DNA from: Microbispora amethystogenes
GTDB lineage: Bacteria; Actinomycetota; Actinomycetes; Streptosporangiales; Streptosporangiaceae
Assembly: GCF_016863015.1 (NCBI RefSeq)
Contig: NZ_BOOB01000028.1
Span: 22,646-86,645, forward strand
Direction of reading: 5' to 3'
Length of the DNA stretch: 64,000 nucleotides
Numbering within the stretch: position 1 is the stretch's first letter; every line of letters begins with the position of its first letter. The position numbers were made by a program, and so were the translations under genes. Below are positions 25,570-34,513 of the stretch, piece after piece. The notes under the pieces were generated by a model, which searched no databases, was not told where the DNA came from, and was given only the letters and a program-made list of their open reading frames with translations.

Positions 25570-28500
25570 CTACACCTTCTCCCGCAGGCGCTGGCTCACG
25601 ACCTGGGTGACGCCGTCGCCGCGCATCGACACACCGTAGAGCGCGTCGGCGATCTCCATCGTGCGCTTCTGGTGGGTGATCACGATGAGCTGTGAGGCTT
25701 GTCTCAGTTCCTCGAAGAGAGTCAGCAGCCGCTGGGTGTTGGTGTCGTCGAGGGCCGCTTCGACCTCGTCCATCACGTAGAACGGCGACGGGCGGGCCTT
25801 GAAGATCGAGATCAGGAACGCCACCGCCGTCAGCGACCGCTCGCCGCCGGACAGCAACGACAGCCGCTTGACCTTCTTGCCGGGCGGCCGGGCCTCGACC
25901 TCGACCCCGGTGGTCAGCATGTCGGAGGGGTCGGTGAGCAGCAGCCGGCCCTCCCCGCCGGGGAAGACCCGGCCGAAGATCTGCTCGAACTCGCGCGCCA
26001 CGTCCTCGTACGCCGCCGCGAAGACCTGCTCGACCCGGTCGTCGACCTCCTTGACCACCAGCAGCAGGTCGCGCCGGGTCTTCTTGAGGTCCTCCAGCTG
26101 GGAGGTGAGGAAGGCGTGCCGTTCCTCCAGCGCGGCGAACTCCTCCAGCGCCAGCGGGTTGACCTTGCCGAGCTGGGTCATCTGCCGCTCGGCCGTCCTC
26201 GCCCGTTTCTCCTGCTCCTCCCGCACGTACGGCACGGGCGGCTCGCCCGGCACCGGCGCCGTGGGGCCGTACTCGGCGAGGAGGGGTTCCAGCTCGATGC
26301 CGTACTCCTCCAGGGCCCGCTGCTCCATCTGCTCCAGGCGCAGCCGCCGCTCCGTCCTCGCCATCTCGCTGCCGTGGACCCGGTTGACCAGGGCGTCCAG
26401 CTCGGAGCCGAGCTCGCGGACACGCAGGCGCACCTGCTTGAGCTCGGCGTCGATCTGCCCGCGGGCCCGCTCGGCCTCGTCGCGCTCCTCGGCGGCCCGC
26501 GCGAGTGAGCCCTCCAGGGCGGTCAGCGCGGTGCGGGCGCCCTCGGCGACCGCGGCGGCGATCTCGGCCTGCCTGCGCCGGCGTTCCCGGTCGGCCGCGG
26601 CCCGCGCGCGGTCCTGCCGCTCCCGCTGGGCCGCGCGGAGCAGGGCGTCGGCACGGCCCGCGATGCCCCGCGCCCGCTCCTCCGCCGTACGGACGGTCAG
26701 CCGGGCCTCCATCTCGGCCTGGCGGGTGACGCCGCAGACGGCGGCGAGATCGTCGCGGGTGTCGGTGGTCGGCTCCGCCTCCAGCTCGGCGGCGTACTCC
26801 GCCTCGGCGAGCTGTTCCTCCAGCTCCACCACCACGGCCTGGGCCTGTTCGCGGGCCTCTTCCGCGTCGCGCACCGACCCGCCCAGCCGCGCCGCCTCGT
26901 CCTGGGCGGCCTTGACGGCGGCCTCCAGCCGGGCGAGCTGCTTGGCCGCCGCCGCGGCCTTCTGGTCGGCCTCCCGCTGCCTGCCGCGCAGCCGGTCGAG
27001 CACCGCCTGCGCCGCGTTCAGCCGGTTCTGGGCGTCGTTGACGCCGCTCTGGGCGGCGCTCACACCGCTCTGCGCCTCGGCCACCCGCGCCTGGGCCTCC
27101 TCCAGCGCGAGCTGGCACTCCCGCTCGGCGGCCACGGCCTCCGCGAGCGCCTCGGCGTGCCGCTCGGCCCCGGCCCTGGCGGTGGCCAGGTCGGCGGCGG
27201 CCTCGTCGAGGGCGGTCCGCATCTGCAGCAGCGAGGACCCGCCGCCGGAGCCGCCGTGCGCCGCGTGGACCCCGAGCAGGTCGCCCGACGTGGTGACGGC
27301 CCGCAGGTCCGGATGGGAGTCCACGACCTTGCGCGCGGCCGGCAGGTCGGGCACCACGACCACGTCGGACAGCAGCGCCTCCACCGCCGGGCGCAGCTCG
27401 TCCGGCACGGCCACCAGGTCGGCCGCCCACTCCGCGCCCGCGACGGGCGGCTCCGGCCGGTCGTATGTCTCGTGCCGGTCGGCCGCGACGAGCAGGGCGG
27501 CGCGTCCGGCGCCGGTCTCGCGCAGGTGCTCCACGGCCGCCACGGCCGCGGTGAGCGAGGCGACGGCCACGCCGTCCACGGCCAGCACGGCCGCGACGGC
27601 GGCCTCAGCCCCGGGCCGTACGGCCAGCAGCGTGGCGACGGGGCCGAGCATCCCGGGCAGGCCCGCCCCGAGCAGCGCGGCGGCCCCGTCGGCGCCTCCG
27701 GCGAGGCTCATCTCCAGGGCCTCGCACCGCGCCTGCAGGGCGGCGACGGCACGCTGCGACTCGGAGTCGGCGGCGCGGGCGGCGCCGACGGCGGCCTTCG
27801 CGGCGGCCAGCGCGGCGACGGGCGCGGACAGGGCGGCCCGCTCCCGCTCCACCACAGCCCCGGCCTGCTCCGCGACGGCCCTGGCCTCCTCCACCGCGGC
27901 GCGGGCGAGGCCGACGCCCTCCTGCGCGGTCTCCAGCTCGGCGGCGAGCTCGGGGTCGGCCGGTGGCTCGTCGAGCGCGCCCGTGTCCAGCTCGTCCTGG
28001 GCCCGCTCGGCGCGGCGGGTGGCGTCCTCGACGGCCTTGGTGAGCCGGCCGATCTCGTCCCCGGCGGCCCTGGCCCGGCTCCTGGCCGACTCGACCTGGC
28101 CGCGCAGCCGGGCGAGCGCCTCCCTGCGGTCGGCCGCGGCGCGGGCGGCGACCGAAAGGCGCCGTTCCTCGGCGGCGAGGGCCTCCTCGGCCTCGGCGCG
28201 GACCTCGACGGCGGCGGCGAGCCGCTCGCGCGCCTCGTCCAGCTCGGCGGCCAGCACCCGCTCCTGCTCGCGCACCTCGGCGGCCTCGCGCTCCAGGTCC
28301 TCCGGATCGCGCCCGCGCCGTTCGACGGACGCGGCGTCGGCGGCGTGCCGCCTGCGCTCGGCCGCCAGGCTCTCCACGCCGCGCAGCCGCTCCCGCAGGG
28401 CCGAGAGGTGGTAGAAGGTCTCCTGGGCCGCCTTCAGCCGCGGCTGGGCCTCGTTCTCCGCGGCCTCCAGCTCGGTCTCCCGCCGCTGCCCCTCGGCCAG

Positions 28501-29283
28501 CTCGGCCTCCACCCGGGCCCGCCTGGCCTGTACGGCCGCCTCGTCGGCCTCCTCGCGCTGCAGGGTGTCGCGGAGGGTCACGACGTCGTCGGCGAGCAGG
28601 CGCAGCCGCGCGTCGCGCAGGTCGGCCTGGATCACGGCCGCCTTCCTCGCGATCTCGGCCTGCCGGCCGAGCGGCTTGAGCTGGCGGCGCAGCTCGGCCA
28701 CGAGGTCCTGGACGCGGGTGAGGTTGGCCTGCATCGCGTCGAGCTTGCGGAGCGCCTTCTCCTTGCGCTTGCGGTGCTTGAGCACGCCGGCGGCCTCTTC
28801 GATGAACGCCCTGCGCTCCTCGGGCCCGGCGTGCAGCACCTGGTCGAGCTGGCCCTGGCCGACGATGACGTGCATCTCCCGGCCGATGCCGGAGTCGGAG
28901 AGCAGCTCCTGGATGTCGAGCAGGCGGCAGGTGTCGCCGTTGATGGCGTACTCGCTCTGGCCCGACCGGAACATCAGCCGGCTGATCGTGACCTCGGTGT
29001 AGTCGATCGGCAGCGCACCGTCACCGTTGTCGATCGTCAGGGTGACCTCGGCGCGGCCGAGGGGCGGGCGGCTGGAGGTGCCCGCGAAGATGACGTCCTC
29101 CATCTTGCCGCCGCGCAGCGACTTGGCGCTGTGCTCGCCCATCACCCAGGCGAGGGCGTCGACGACGTTGGACTTGCCGGAGCCGTTGGGGCCGACGACC
29201 GCCGTGATGCCGGGCTCGAAACGGAGGGTGGTGGCCGAGGCGAACGACTTGAAGCCGCGTAAGGTGAGCGTCTTCAGGTACAC
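25570..29283 (-). CDS. smc: Chromosome segregation protein SMC
   Basis: The 1237-residue protein (from GTG 29283, VYLKTLTLRGFKSF) has the Walker A GPNGSGKSN (31-39), two long alanine/glutamate-rich coiled coils, a hinge (about 525-685, with AVAAVLAVDGVAVAS and GGSGGGSS) and the C-terminal signature LSGGERSLTAVAF plus Walker B FYVMDEVEAALDD. It organises and separates the chromosome as a dimer with ScpA and ScpB. The longer upstream frame is not conserved SMC sequence. Length is normal. Confidence 0.97.
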   Translation of the reverse strand: MYLKTLTLRGFKSFASATTLRFEPGITAVVGPNGSGKSNVVDALAWVMGEHSAKSLRGGKMEDVIFAGTSSRPPLGRAEVTLTIDNGDGALPIDYTEVTISRLMFRSGQSEYAINGDTCRLLDIQELLSDSGIGREMHVIVGQGQLDQVLHAGPEERRAFIEEAAGVLKHRKRKEKALRKLDAMQANLTRVQDLVAELRRQLKPLGRQAEIARKAAVIQADLRDARLRLLADDVVTLRDTLQREEADEAAVQARRARVEAELAEGQRRETELEAAENEAQPRLKAAQETFYHLSALRERLRGVESLAAERRRHAADAASVERRGRDPEDLEREAAEVREQERVLAAELDEARERLAAAVEVRAEAEEALAAEERRLSVAARAAADRREALARLRGQVESARSRARAAGDEIGRLTKAVEDATRRAERAQDELDTGALDEPPADPELAAELETAQEGVGLARAAVEEARAVAEQAGAVVERERAALSAPVAALAAAKAAVGAARAADSESQRAVAALQARCEALEMSLAGGADGAAALLGAGLPGMLGPVATLLAVRPGAEAAVAAVLAVDGVAVASLTAAVAAVEHLRETGAGRAALLVAADRHETYDRPEPPVAGAEWAADLVAVPDELRPAVEALLSDVVVVPDLPAARKVVDSHPDLRAVTTSGDLLGVHAAHGGSGGGSSLLQMRTALDEAAADLATARAGAERHAEALAEAVAAERECQLALEEAQARVAEAQSGVSAAQSGVNDAQNRLNAAQAVLDRLRGRQREADQKAAAAAKQLARLEAAVKAAQDEAARLGGSVRDAEEAREQAQAVVVELEEQLAEAEYAAELEAEPTTDTRDDLAAVCGVTRQAEMEARLTVRTAEERARGIAGRADALLRAAQRERQDRARAAADRERRRRQAEIAAAVAEGARTALTALEGSLARAAEERDEAERARGQIDAELKQVRLRVRELGSELDALVNRVHGSEMARTERRLRLEQMEQRALEEYGIELEPLLAEYGPTAPVPGEPPVPYVREEQEKRARTAERQMTQLGKVNPLALEEFAALEERHAFLTSQLEDLKKTRRDLLLVVKEVDDRVEQVFAAAYEDVAREFEQIFGRVFPGGEGRLLLTDPSDMLTTGVEVEARPPGKKVKRLSLLSGGERSLTAVAFLISIFKARPSPFYVMDEVEAALDDTNTQRLLTLFEELRQASQLIVITHQKRTMEIADALYGVSMRGDGVTQVVSQRLREKV

Positions 29284-29419
29284 GTCCGCCCCCCTCGGTG
29301 CCGCCCGTCGGCTGGGGGGAAAGACTACAGGTCCCGGCGCCGGAGTACGCGGAATAGACGCCGCTCGACGTCCGGCCTCCCGGGGAGGCAATTCCCGTGG
29401 GACAGTCCCGGAAATGGCA

Positions 29420-29444
29420 AGGGACGCCTTTGCGGGGCGTCCCT
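29420..29444 (-). terminator. Hairpin terminator upstream of smc
   Basis: AGGGACGCC (29420-29428) and GGCGTCCCT (29436-29444) form a 9-bp stem with a 7-base loop. It follows the 64-residue gene and would end that transcript before smc. Confidence 0.6.
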
Positions 29445-29472
29445 ACAATCCTTTTCCCGTTCCGCCGGTCCC

Positions 29473-29667
29473 CTAGGTGAGAGCCGGCTCGCGATCCTGC
29501 AGCCGGACCAGGGCCTCATCACGAGTTTGCGCTTCGAGCGCGTCGTTCTGGGCCTGGAGCCGGTTGAGTTCTGCCTCGAGGTCGCGGATGCGCTGCTGGA
29601 GGCGACGCATTTCCGAGATCATTCGAGGATCAGGACCGCCGACGTGGCCGAGTAGAGCCTTCGCCAT
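29473..29667 (-). CDS. Small conserved coiled-coil protein
   Basis: The 64-residue protein reads MAKALLGHVGGPDPRMISE and then a heptad-rich helix with RRLQQRIRDLEAELNRLQAQ, ending EPALT. I recognise a near-identical type in Streptomyces at the same place by smc. No function is known to me. ATG at 29667 follows GGACCC; the leader is about 150 bases if the TATATT element at 29823-29828 is its promoter. Confidence 0.85.
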   Translation of the reverse strand: MAKALLGHVGGPDPRMISEMRRLQQRIRDLEAELNRLQAQNDALEAQTRDEALVRLQDREPALT

Positions 29668-29822
29668 AGTAAAGGGTCCTCCACGCTGAGTGACCAGACT
29701 GGTTCGCGCACTTCATGCCGCGGGAGGGGTGCGCGTGGTTCCTCTCAAGAGTCGCACCGGCATTGGAGACGGTCAAGTTGAACGCTCCGCACGATGAAGC
29801 CGGTGGGCACTCTCGCTAGGTA

Positions 29823-29828
29823 AATATA
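29823..29828 (-). promoter_or_regulatory. Candidate -10 element of small coiled-coil gene
   Basis: TATATT on the minus strand lies in an AT-rich stretch (29818-29840) right after acyP. A clear -35 was not found. Confidence 0.3.
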
Positions 29829-29855
29829 CCGGATTTACGGGGTTTGAGGGAAGCC

Positions 29856-30125
29856 CTACCTCTCGACAAACCCGGCGATACTCCGCTTCGCTTCGCTCCA
29901 GCGCTCGACCACCCCCTCGACGTGGCCGGGCGTGTCACCGGTGCGTAACAGGTCCAGGAGCTTGTCGCACGACTCCCTGGGACCTTCGGCGACGACCTCG
30001 ACCCTTCCGTCGGCCAGGTTCGCGGCCCACCCGACCAGCCCGAGTTCCAGCGCGCGGGCGCGGGTCCACCAGCGGAACCCCACACCCTGCACCCGTCCCC
30101 GGACCCATGCCGTCAACCGAATCAC
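29856..30125 (-). CDS. acyP: Acylphosphatase
   Basis: The 89-residue protein matches acylphosphatase: [13 protein letters not shown] carries the phosphate-binding loop and the catalytic arginine, and [17 protein letters not shown] carries the catalytic asparagine. It hydrolyses acyl phosphates in the cytoplasm. GTG at 30125 is preceded by GATACT with a 7-base gap, so the mRNA may be leaderless. Confidence 0.93.
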   Translation of the reverse strand: MIRLTAWVRGRVQGVGFRWWTRARALELGLVGWAANLADGRVEVVAEGPRESCDKLLDLLRTGDTPGHVEGVVERWSEAKRSIAGFVER

Positions 30126-30173
30126 GAATACAAGTATCCAGATCGGCTCCGGCCGCGATCGCCGGGGGTCGGG

Positions 30174-31058
30174 CTAGGGGCGGGCGTTCCTCGGGCGGGG
30201 CTGGCACTTCGGGCAGCTGTAGGAGGAGCGGTTCATGAACGCCTCCCGCCTGACCGGCGTGCCGCAGCGGCGGCAGGGCTCGTCGCGCCTGCCGTAGACG
30301 GCGAGCGACCGGTCGAAGTAGCCGCTCTCGCCGTTCACGTTGACGTACAGGCTGTCGAAGGACGTGCCGCCCTCGCCGAGGGCCTCGGTCATGACGGCCC
30401 GGGCCGCCGCGAGCAACTCGAAGATCTTCGGCCGGCTCAGCGTCTCGGTCGGGCGCGCCCAGTGCAGCCGCGCCCGCCACAACGCCTCGTCCGCGTAGAT
30501 GTTGCCGACCCCGCTGATCAGCGACTGGTCGAGCAGCGCCCGCTTGATCCCCGTACGGCGCAGCCGCAGCCGGACGGCGAACTCGGCGTCGTCGAAGGCG
30601 TCCTCCAGCGGGTCGGCGGCGATGTGCGCGACCGGCTCGGGCACCGCCCGGCCCCGGCCGGCGGTCATCGGGGCGACCAGCAGGTGCCCGAAGGTGCGCT
30701 GGTCGACGAAACGTAACTCCAGGCCGCCGTCGGCGAAGCCCATGCGCACCCGCAGGTGCTTCTCGATCGGCGCCATCGGGTCCACGACGAGAAGCTGGCC
30801 GCTCATGCCGAGGTGGGCGAGCAGCGCCTCCCCCGCCTCCTCGGTCTCCGTAGGAGGGCCGTCGAGCAGGGGCAGCCACAGGTACTTGCCCCTGCGCTCC
30901 GCCGAGGCGAGGGTGCGGCCCTTGAGCTGGGCGGCGAGATCGCCGGGGTTGCGGCGGACCGCGCGGGGATTGAGCACCTCGGCCGCGGCGACCGTACGGC
31001 CGGCGACCCAGCGCTCCAGGCCCCGGCGTACGACCTCGACCTCGGGCAGTTCGGGCAT
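30174..31058 (-). CDS. mutM: Formamidopyrimidine-DNA glycosylase
   Basis: The 294-residue protein has the catalytic N-terminus MPELPEVE (P2, E3), the HLGMSGQL segment, and a C-terminal zinc finger CRRCGTP...CPKC. It removes 8-oxoguanine and other oxidised purines and cuts the DNA strand. GGGGAGGGAAC precedes ATG 31058. It follows rnc by 19 bp, forming an operon. Confidence 0.97.
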   Translation of the reverse strand: MPELPEVEVVRRGLERWVAGRTVAAAEVLNPRAVRRNPGDLAAQLKGRTLASAERRGKYLWLPLLDGPPTETEEAGEALLAHLGMSGQLLVVDPMAPIEKHLRVRMGFADGGLELRFVDQRTFGHLLVAPMTAGRGRAVPEPVAHIAADPLEDAFDDAEFAVRLRLRRTGIKRALLDQSLISGVGNIYADEALWRARLHWARPTETLSRPKIFELLAAARAVMTEALGEGGTSFDSLYVNVNGESGYFDRSLAVYGRRDEPCRRCGTPVRREAFMNRSSYSCPKCQPRPRNARP

Positions 31059-31077
31059 GTTCCCTCCCCGGGCGGGG

Positions 31078-31827
31078 TCAGGCGCGGACGGGCCCGGCGC
31101 CCTCGCGGGCGTCGCGCAGCGCGCGGATCGCGGTCCAGGCCGCCTCGGCCGCCTGCTGCTCGGCCTCCTTCTTGCTGCGACCGGCGCCCTTGCCGTACTC
31201 CTTGCCGCCCACGCGCACGACGGCCGAGAAGGACTTGGCGTGGTCGGGCCCGCTCTCGTCGACGTGATACTCCGGCACGCCGAGCATCTCGGCGGCGGTG
31301 AGCTCCTGCAGGGAGGTCTTCCAGTCGAGTCCGGCGCCGAGTGACGCCGACCGCGTGATGAGCGGGTCGAACAGCAGGTGGACGACGCGGAACGCCTCGT
31401 CCAGGCCCTTGTCGACGTACACGGTGCCGATCAGGGCCTCCAGCGTGTCGGCCAGGATGGACGACTTGTCCCGTCCGCCGGTGCCCTCCTCGCCGCGGCC
31501 GAGCCGCAGGTACTTGCCGAGGTCGAGCGCCCTGGCGACGTCCGCGAGCGCCCGCATGTTGACCACGGCGGCGCGCAGCTTCGCGAGCTGGCCCTCCGGC
31601 AGGTCCGGGTGGTTGCGGAACAGCGTGTCCGTCACCACCAGGCCCAGCACCGAGTCACCCAGGAACTCCAGGCGCTCGTTGGTCGGCAGGCCGCCGTTCT
31701 CGTACGCGTACGAGCGGTGCGTCAGCGCCCGCTCCAGGATTCCGGTGCTGAGCCGGACGTCCAGCACCTGGTGAAGCTCGTCTCTGGCGATCTCGACGGG
31801 CACGGGTTTCGCCGATGGTGCGGCCAT
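31078..31827 (-). CDS. rnc: Ribonuclease III
   Basis: The 249-residue protein has the RNase III signature [13 protein letters not shown] with catalytic acidic residues, a second acidic patch at [13 protein letters not shown], and a C-terminal double-stranded RNA-binding domain (about 170-240). It processes rRNA and many mRNAs. I chose ATG at 31827 after GGGAGG; the open frame further upstream belongs to the leader. A 15-bp perfect stem in that leader (31900-31949) may be its own cleavage site. Confidence 0.96.
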   Translation of the reverse strand: MAAPSAKPVPVEIARDELHQVLDVRLSTGILERALTHRSYAYENGGLPTNERLEFLGDSVLGLVVTDTLFRNHPDLPEGQLAKLRAAVVNMRALADVARALDLGKYLRLGRGEEGTGGRDKSSILADTLEALIGTVYVDKGLDEAFRVVHLLFDPLITRSASLGAGLDWKTSLQELTAAEMLGVPEYHVDESGPDHAKSFSAVVRVGGKEYGKGAGRSKKEAEQQAAEAAWTAIRALRDAREGAGPVRA

Positions 31828-31899
31828 GGAATCCTCCCAATTCCTCCGCGGGACAAAGCCGTGCGCGGGAGGCAGGTGGATCCGCCGATGGCCCGAAGG

Positions 31900-31949
31900 C
31901 GTGGTGGACGCCGGTCCGCCGGGAGCCGATGGCCCCGGCGTCCACCACG
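31900..31949 (-). promoter_or_regulatory. Long leader stem of rnc, possible RNase III self-processing site
   Basis: CGTGGTGGACGCCGG (31900-31914) and CCGGCGTCCACCACG (31935-31949) form a perfect 15-bp stem with a 20-base loop, ending 73 bases before the rnc start. RNase III is known to autoregulate by cutting such a stem in its own leader in E. coli and Streptomyces. The role here is inferred. Confidence 0.6.
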
Positions 31950-32014
31950 GCCGCGGGCGTGCATGCCGGTGCGTGTCTACCGTCCTACCGCCGCACGTTC
32001 CTGAAAGCACGGTA

Positions 32015-32050
32015 ACGCCGGCCGGGTCCTGTTGACGATCCGGCCGGCGT
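32015..32050 (-). terminator. Hairpin terminator downstream of rpmF
   Basis: ACGCCGGCCGG (32015-32025) and CCGGCCGGCGT (32040-32050) form an 11-bp perfect stem after rpmF on the minus strand; it may only partly stop read-through into rnc. Confidence 0.65.
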
Positions 32051-32068
32051 CCCGATTTCCACGCGCGG

Positions 32069-32089
32069 CCCGGAGACTTGGTCTCCGGG
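32069..32089 (-). terminator. Second hairpin downstream of rpmF
   Basis: CCCGGAGAC (32069-32077) and GTCTCCGGG (32081-32089) form a 9-bp stem with a TTG loop, 27 bases after the rpmF stop. Confidence 0.55.
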
Positions 32090-32115
32090 TCGCACTCGCG
32101 GCAGCTTGCGCGCGA

Positions 32116-32295
32116 TCAGGCCGACGGCTCGACGACCTGACGGCGGTTGTAGGTGCCGCAGGTCGGGCACGCCACGTGCGGGCGCTTGGGCGAGCGGCAC
32201 TGCGGGCAGCTCACGAGCGCGACTGCCGCCGCCTTCCACTGGGACCTGCGGGCGCGGGTGTTGGCCCGCGACATTCTCCGCTTGGGGACGGCCAC
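32116..32295 (-). CDS. rpmF: Ribosomal protein L32
   Basis: The 59-residue protein reads [20 protein letters not shown] and has a zinc ribbon of four cysteines (C30, C33, C43, C46). GTG at 32295 begins one base after the DUF177 stop and follows AGGAGGG. It is part of the large ribosomal subunit. Too short for many gene finders but clear. Confidence 0.96.
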   Translation of the reverse strand: MAVPKRRMSRANTRARRSQWKAAAVALVSCPQCRSPKRPHVACPTCGTYNRRQVVEPSA

Positions 32296-32296
32296 G

Positions 32297-32869
32297 TCAA
32301 CCCTCCTGATCGTCTTTCTGTTCCTCAACCAAACCCTGCAGCGCCGCCCAGCGGGGGTCGACCGTCTCGTGCCGGTGGTCCGGGCCGGCCTCCGCCAGCC
32401 TGACTCCGCACTCCGCGCAGAGACCGGGGCAGTCTTCACCGCACACCGGGCTCAGCGGCAGTGCGAGCACCACCGCGTCACGGAATACCGGCTCGAGATC
32501 GAGCAGTTCGCCGTCGAGGAGCAGATCGTCCTCTCCGGCGTCCTCCGCCGAGTAGAAGTAGAGCTCCTGGAAGTCGACCTCGATCTCCGAGGTCAACGGG
32601 TCCAGGCAGCGCGAGCACTCCCCCGTGAGGGGAGCCTGCGCCGTGCCCGTCACGAGCACGCCCTCCATCACCGCCTCGAGCCGGATGTCCAGCTCGACGT
32701 CGGCGTCCTTGGGAACGCCGATCATTCCGACCGCGAGGTCCACCGGCGCCGGGAGGGTCGGGGTGAGGGTGCGCATCGATCCCGGTCGGCGTCCCAGATC
32801 GTGGGTGGAAATCACCCAGGGGGCTCGGGGATCGAGGCTGCGCAGACTCATCCTGCTCTCGTTAGGCAT
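32297..32869 (-). CDS. DUF177 (YceD) family protein
   Basis: The 190-residue protein has the DUF177 pattern [10 protein letters not shown] followed by an acidic middle and a C-terminal Cys cluster [13 protein letters not shown]. It is almost always upstream of rpmF, and homologues are implicated in rRNA or ribosome assembly. Stop and rpmF start are one base apart, so translation is coupled. Confidence 0.92.
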   Translation of the reverse strand: MPNESRMSLRSLDPRAPWVISTHDLGRRPGSMRTLTPTLPAPVDLAVGMIGVPKDADVELDIRLEAVMEGVLVTGTAQAPLTGECSRCLDPLTSEIEVDFQELYFYSAEDAGEDDLLLDGELLDLEPVFRDAVVLALPLSPVCGEDCPGLCAECGVRLAEAGPDHRHETVDPRWAALQGLVEEQKDDQEG

Positions 32870-32920
32870 GGCGAATCACCGCCGTCGTGCAAGGCTGAAA
32901 GGCAAGAATACCAGCCCCGT

Positions 32921-33397
32921 TCAGCCTCTGAGCCGCTCGATGAGCAGCTGGTGGACGAGGTCCGGGACCAGGCCCGACACGTCGCCGCCGTACCGGGCGA
33001 TCTCCTTGAGCCTGCTCGACGACAGGAACGAGTACTCCGGGTTGGTGGACATGAACAGCGTCTCCACCCCCGACATCCGGTAGTTGAGCTGGGCCATCTG
33101 CAGCTCGTAGTCGAAGTCGCTGACCGCTCGCAGGCCCTTCACGATGGCCGGGATGCCCTGCTGCCGGCAGAAGTCCACCAGCAGCCCGTGGAACTTCTCG
33201 ACCCGGATGTTGCCGTACTCCTTCGTCACCGCCTGGAGCATCTCGATGCGCTCGTCGACGGTGAACAGGCTGTGCTTCTCGATATTGATCAACACGGCCA
33301 CGACGACCTCGTCGTACAGCCGTGACGTCCGGCCGATGATGTCCAGATGTCCGTTGGTGACGGGATCGAACGACCCCGGGCAGACGACGCGGCGCAA
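32921..33397 (-). CDS. coaD: Phosphopantetheine adenylyltransferase
   Basis: The 158-residue protein has the nucleotidyltransferase motif GSFDPVTNGHLDI and the C-terminal STNPEYSFLSSS segment. It makes dephospho-CoA from phosphopantetheine and ATP in CoA synthesis. I chose TTG at 33397 because GGGGG lies 8 bases upstream and the length then fits the family. It follows rsmD by 17 bp. Confidence 0.95.
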   Translation of the reverse strand: MRRVVCPGSFDPVTNGHLDIIGRTSRLYDEVVVAVLINIEKHSLFTVDERIEMLQAVTKEYGNIRVEKFHGLLVDFCRQQGIPAIVKGLRAVSDFDYELQMAQLNYRMSGVETLFMSTNPEYSFLSSSRLKEIARYGGDVSGLVPDLVHQLLIERLRG

Positions 33398-33414
33398 CGC
33401 GCACCCCCATAGAT

Positions 33415-33984
33415 TCACGGGTTCCCGGCGGCGCGACCGTACCAAACGGCCGCTTCGCCGTACCGGCGGACCCTGTCCTCGGTGAATCCCTCCGGCCACA
33501 CCAGGTCCTTACCCCTGGACTCCCGCTCCACGGCCACCAGCGCGCCCTCCGCCAGCCAGCCGTTGTCGCGCAGCGCCGTGAGCACCCGCGAAACGGCCTC
33601 GTCCGAGACGGCGTAGGGCGGATCGGCGAAGACGAAGTCGTACGGCTCCTCGCACGGGCGGCCGACCACCCGCTCGACCTTCTCGGCCCGCAGGAACGCC
33701 CCCGGCAGCCCCAGCGACGCAATGTTCTCCCTGATCGTCCGCGCGGCCCTGGCGTCCGACTCGACGAGCAGCGCGTGGACGGCTCCCCGGCTCAGCGCCT
33801 CCAGGCCCACGGCGCCCGACCCGGCGTACAGGTCGAGCGCCCGGGCCCCGTCCAGCGGCCCGAGCGTGGAGCCGACCGTCGCGAACACGCCCTCCCGGGT
33901 GCGATCGCTCGTCGGCCTGGTCGATCTCCCCGGCGGGACGGCCAGCCTGCGGCCGCCCGCCGTCCCTGCGATCACCCGCGTCAC
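33415..33984 (-). CDS. rsmD: 16S rRNA (guanine966-N2)-methyltransferase
   Basis: The 189-residue protein has SAM-binding LDLYAGSGAVGLEAL and the catalytic FADPPY motif. It methylates G966 of 16S rRNA. GTG at 33984. It heads the rsmD-coaD-DUF177-rpmF series; the gap to recG upstream is unusually long. Confidence 0.95.
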   Translation of the reverse strand: MTRVIAGTAGGRRLAVPPGRSTRPTSDRTREGVFATVGSTLGPLDGARALDLYAGSGAVGLEALSRGAVHALLVESDARAARTIRENIASLGLPGAFLRAEKVERVVGRPCEEPYDFVFADPPYAVSDEAVSRVLTALRDNGWLAEGALVAVERESRGKDLVWPEGFTEDRVRRYGEAAVWYGRAAGNP

Positions 33985-34513
33985 GTCCTCATTGTCCCGC
34001 CCGCGACGGCCGCCGCGGCACGCCGGGGACGGGCCGGGCGTAGATCAGCGGCGTAGATCAGCCGGGTCAAGAGTGGGCAAGCGGCGGCGAGGAAAGGGTA
34101 AGAGCCGTATCGCGGGCTCCGTCCCATGCGCATCATGAGTTCTGCGGCCTCCACGGTGACCCAGCGGGAGGCCGGCCGGCGTGATCGTGAGCCCTTCCGC
34201 ACGTCGGCGCCTCCGGCACCTGACCCGGAGGCGGGCCCGGCCGGGGACGGCATTCGGGGGGAGGCCGTCCCCTGAGCCGGGCTCTGGGTCGTCACACGGG
34301 CGTCGTGTTCGCACGACGCCCGTTCCAATTCCCCCGGATCCCCCGCCTCGCCGCGCCTTCCGTGACCGTGTGCGCGACTGCCCCTGACGACCCGCGACCG
34401 TCCCCGGCTTCCCGGGTCTCCCCTGGCTCCCGTCGAGCCCTACGCCGCCGGACCTCTGATCCTCCGGCCCCCCACTCCTCCGCATCCACCCCGCCGAGGC
34501 CCGAGCGAGCCCG
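33985..34513. other. 529-bp gap between recG and rsmD, no convincing gene
   Basis: Open frames exist on both strands but lack clear ribosome sites and strong third-position GC bias. A perfect tandem 13-mer, GGCGTAGATCAGC, occurs twice at 34037-34062. One minus-strand frame (34328-33981) overlaps the rsmD start by four bases but has a low-complexity N-terminus. It may be a decayed gene or a long leader. Confidence 0.4.

Noticed and set aside
33981..34328. Minus-strand 115-codon frame overlapping the rsmD start by GTGA
   Set aside because: The overlap is tempting, but third-position GC is weak and the N-terminus is low complexity; not called as a gene.
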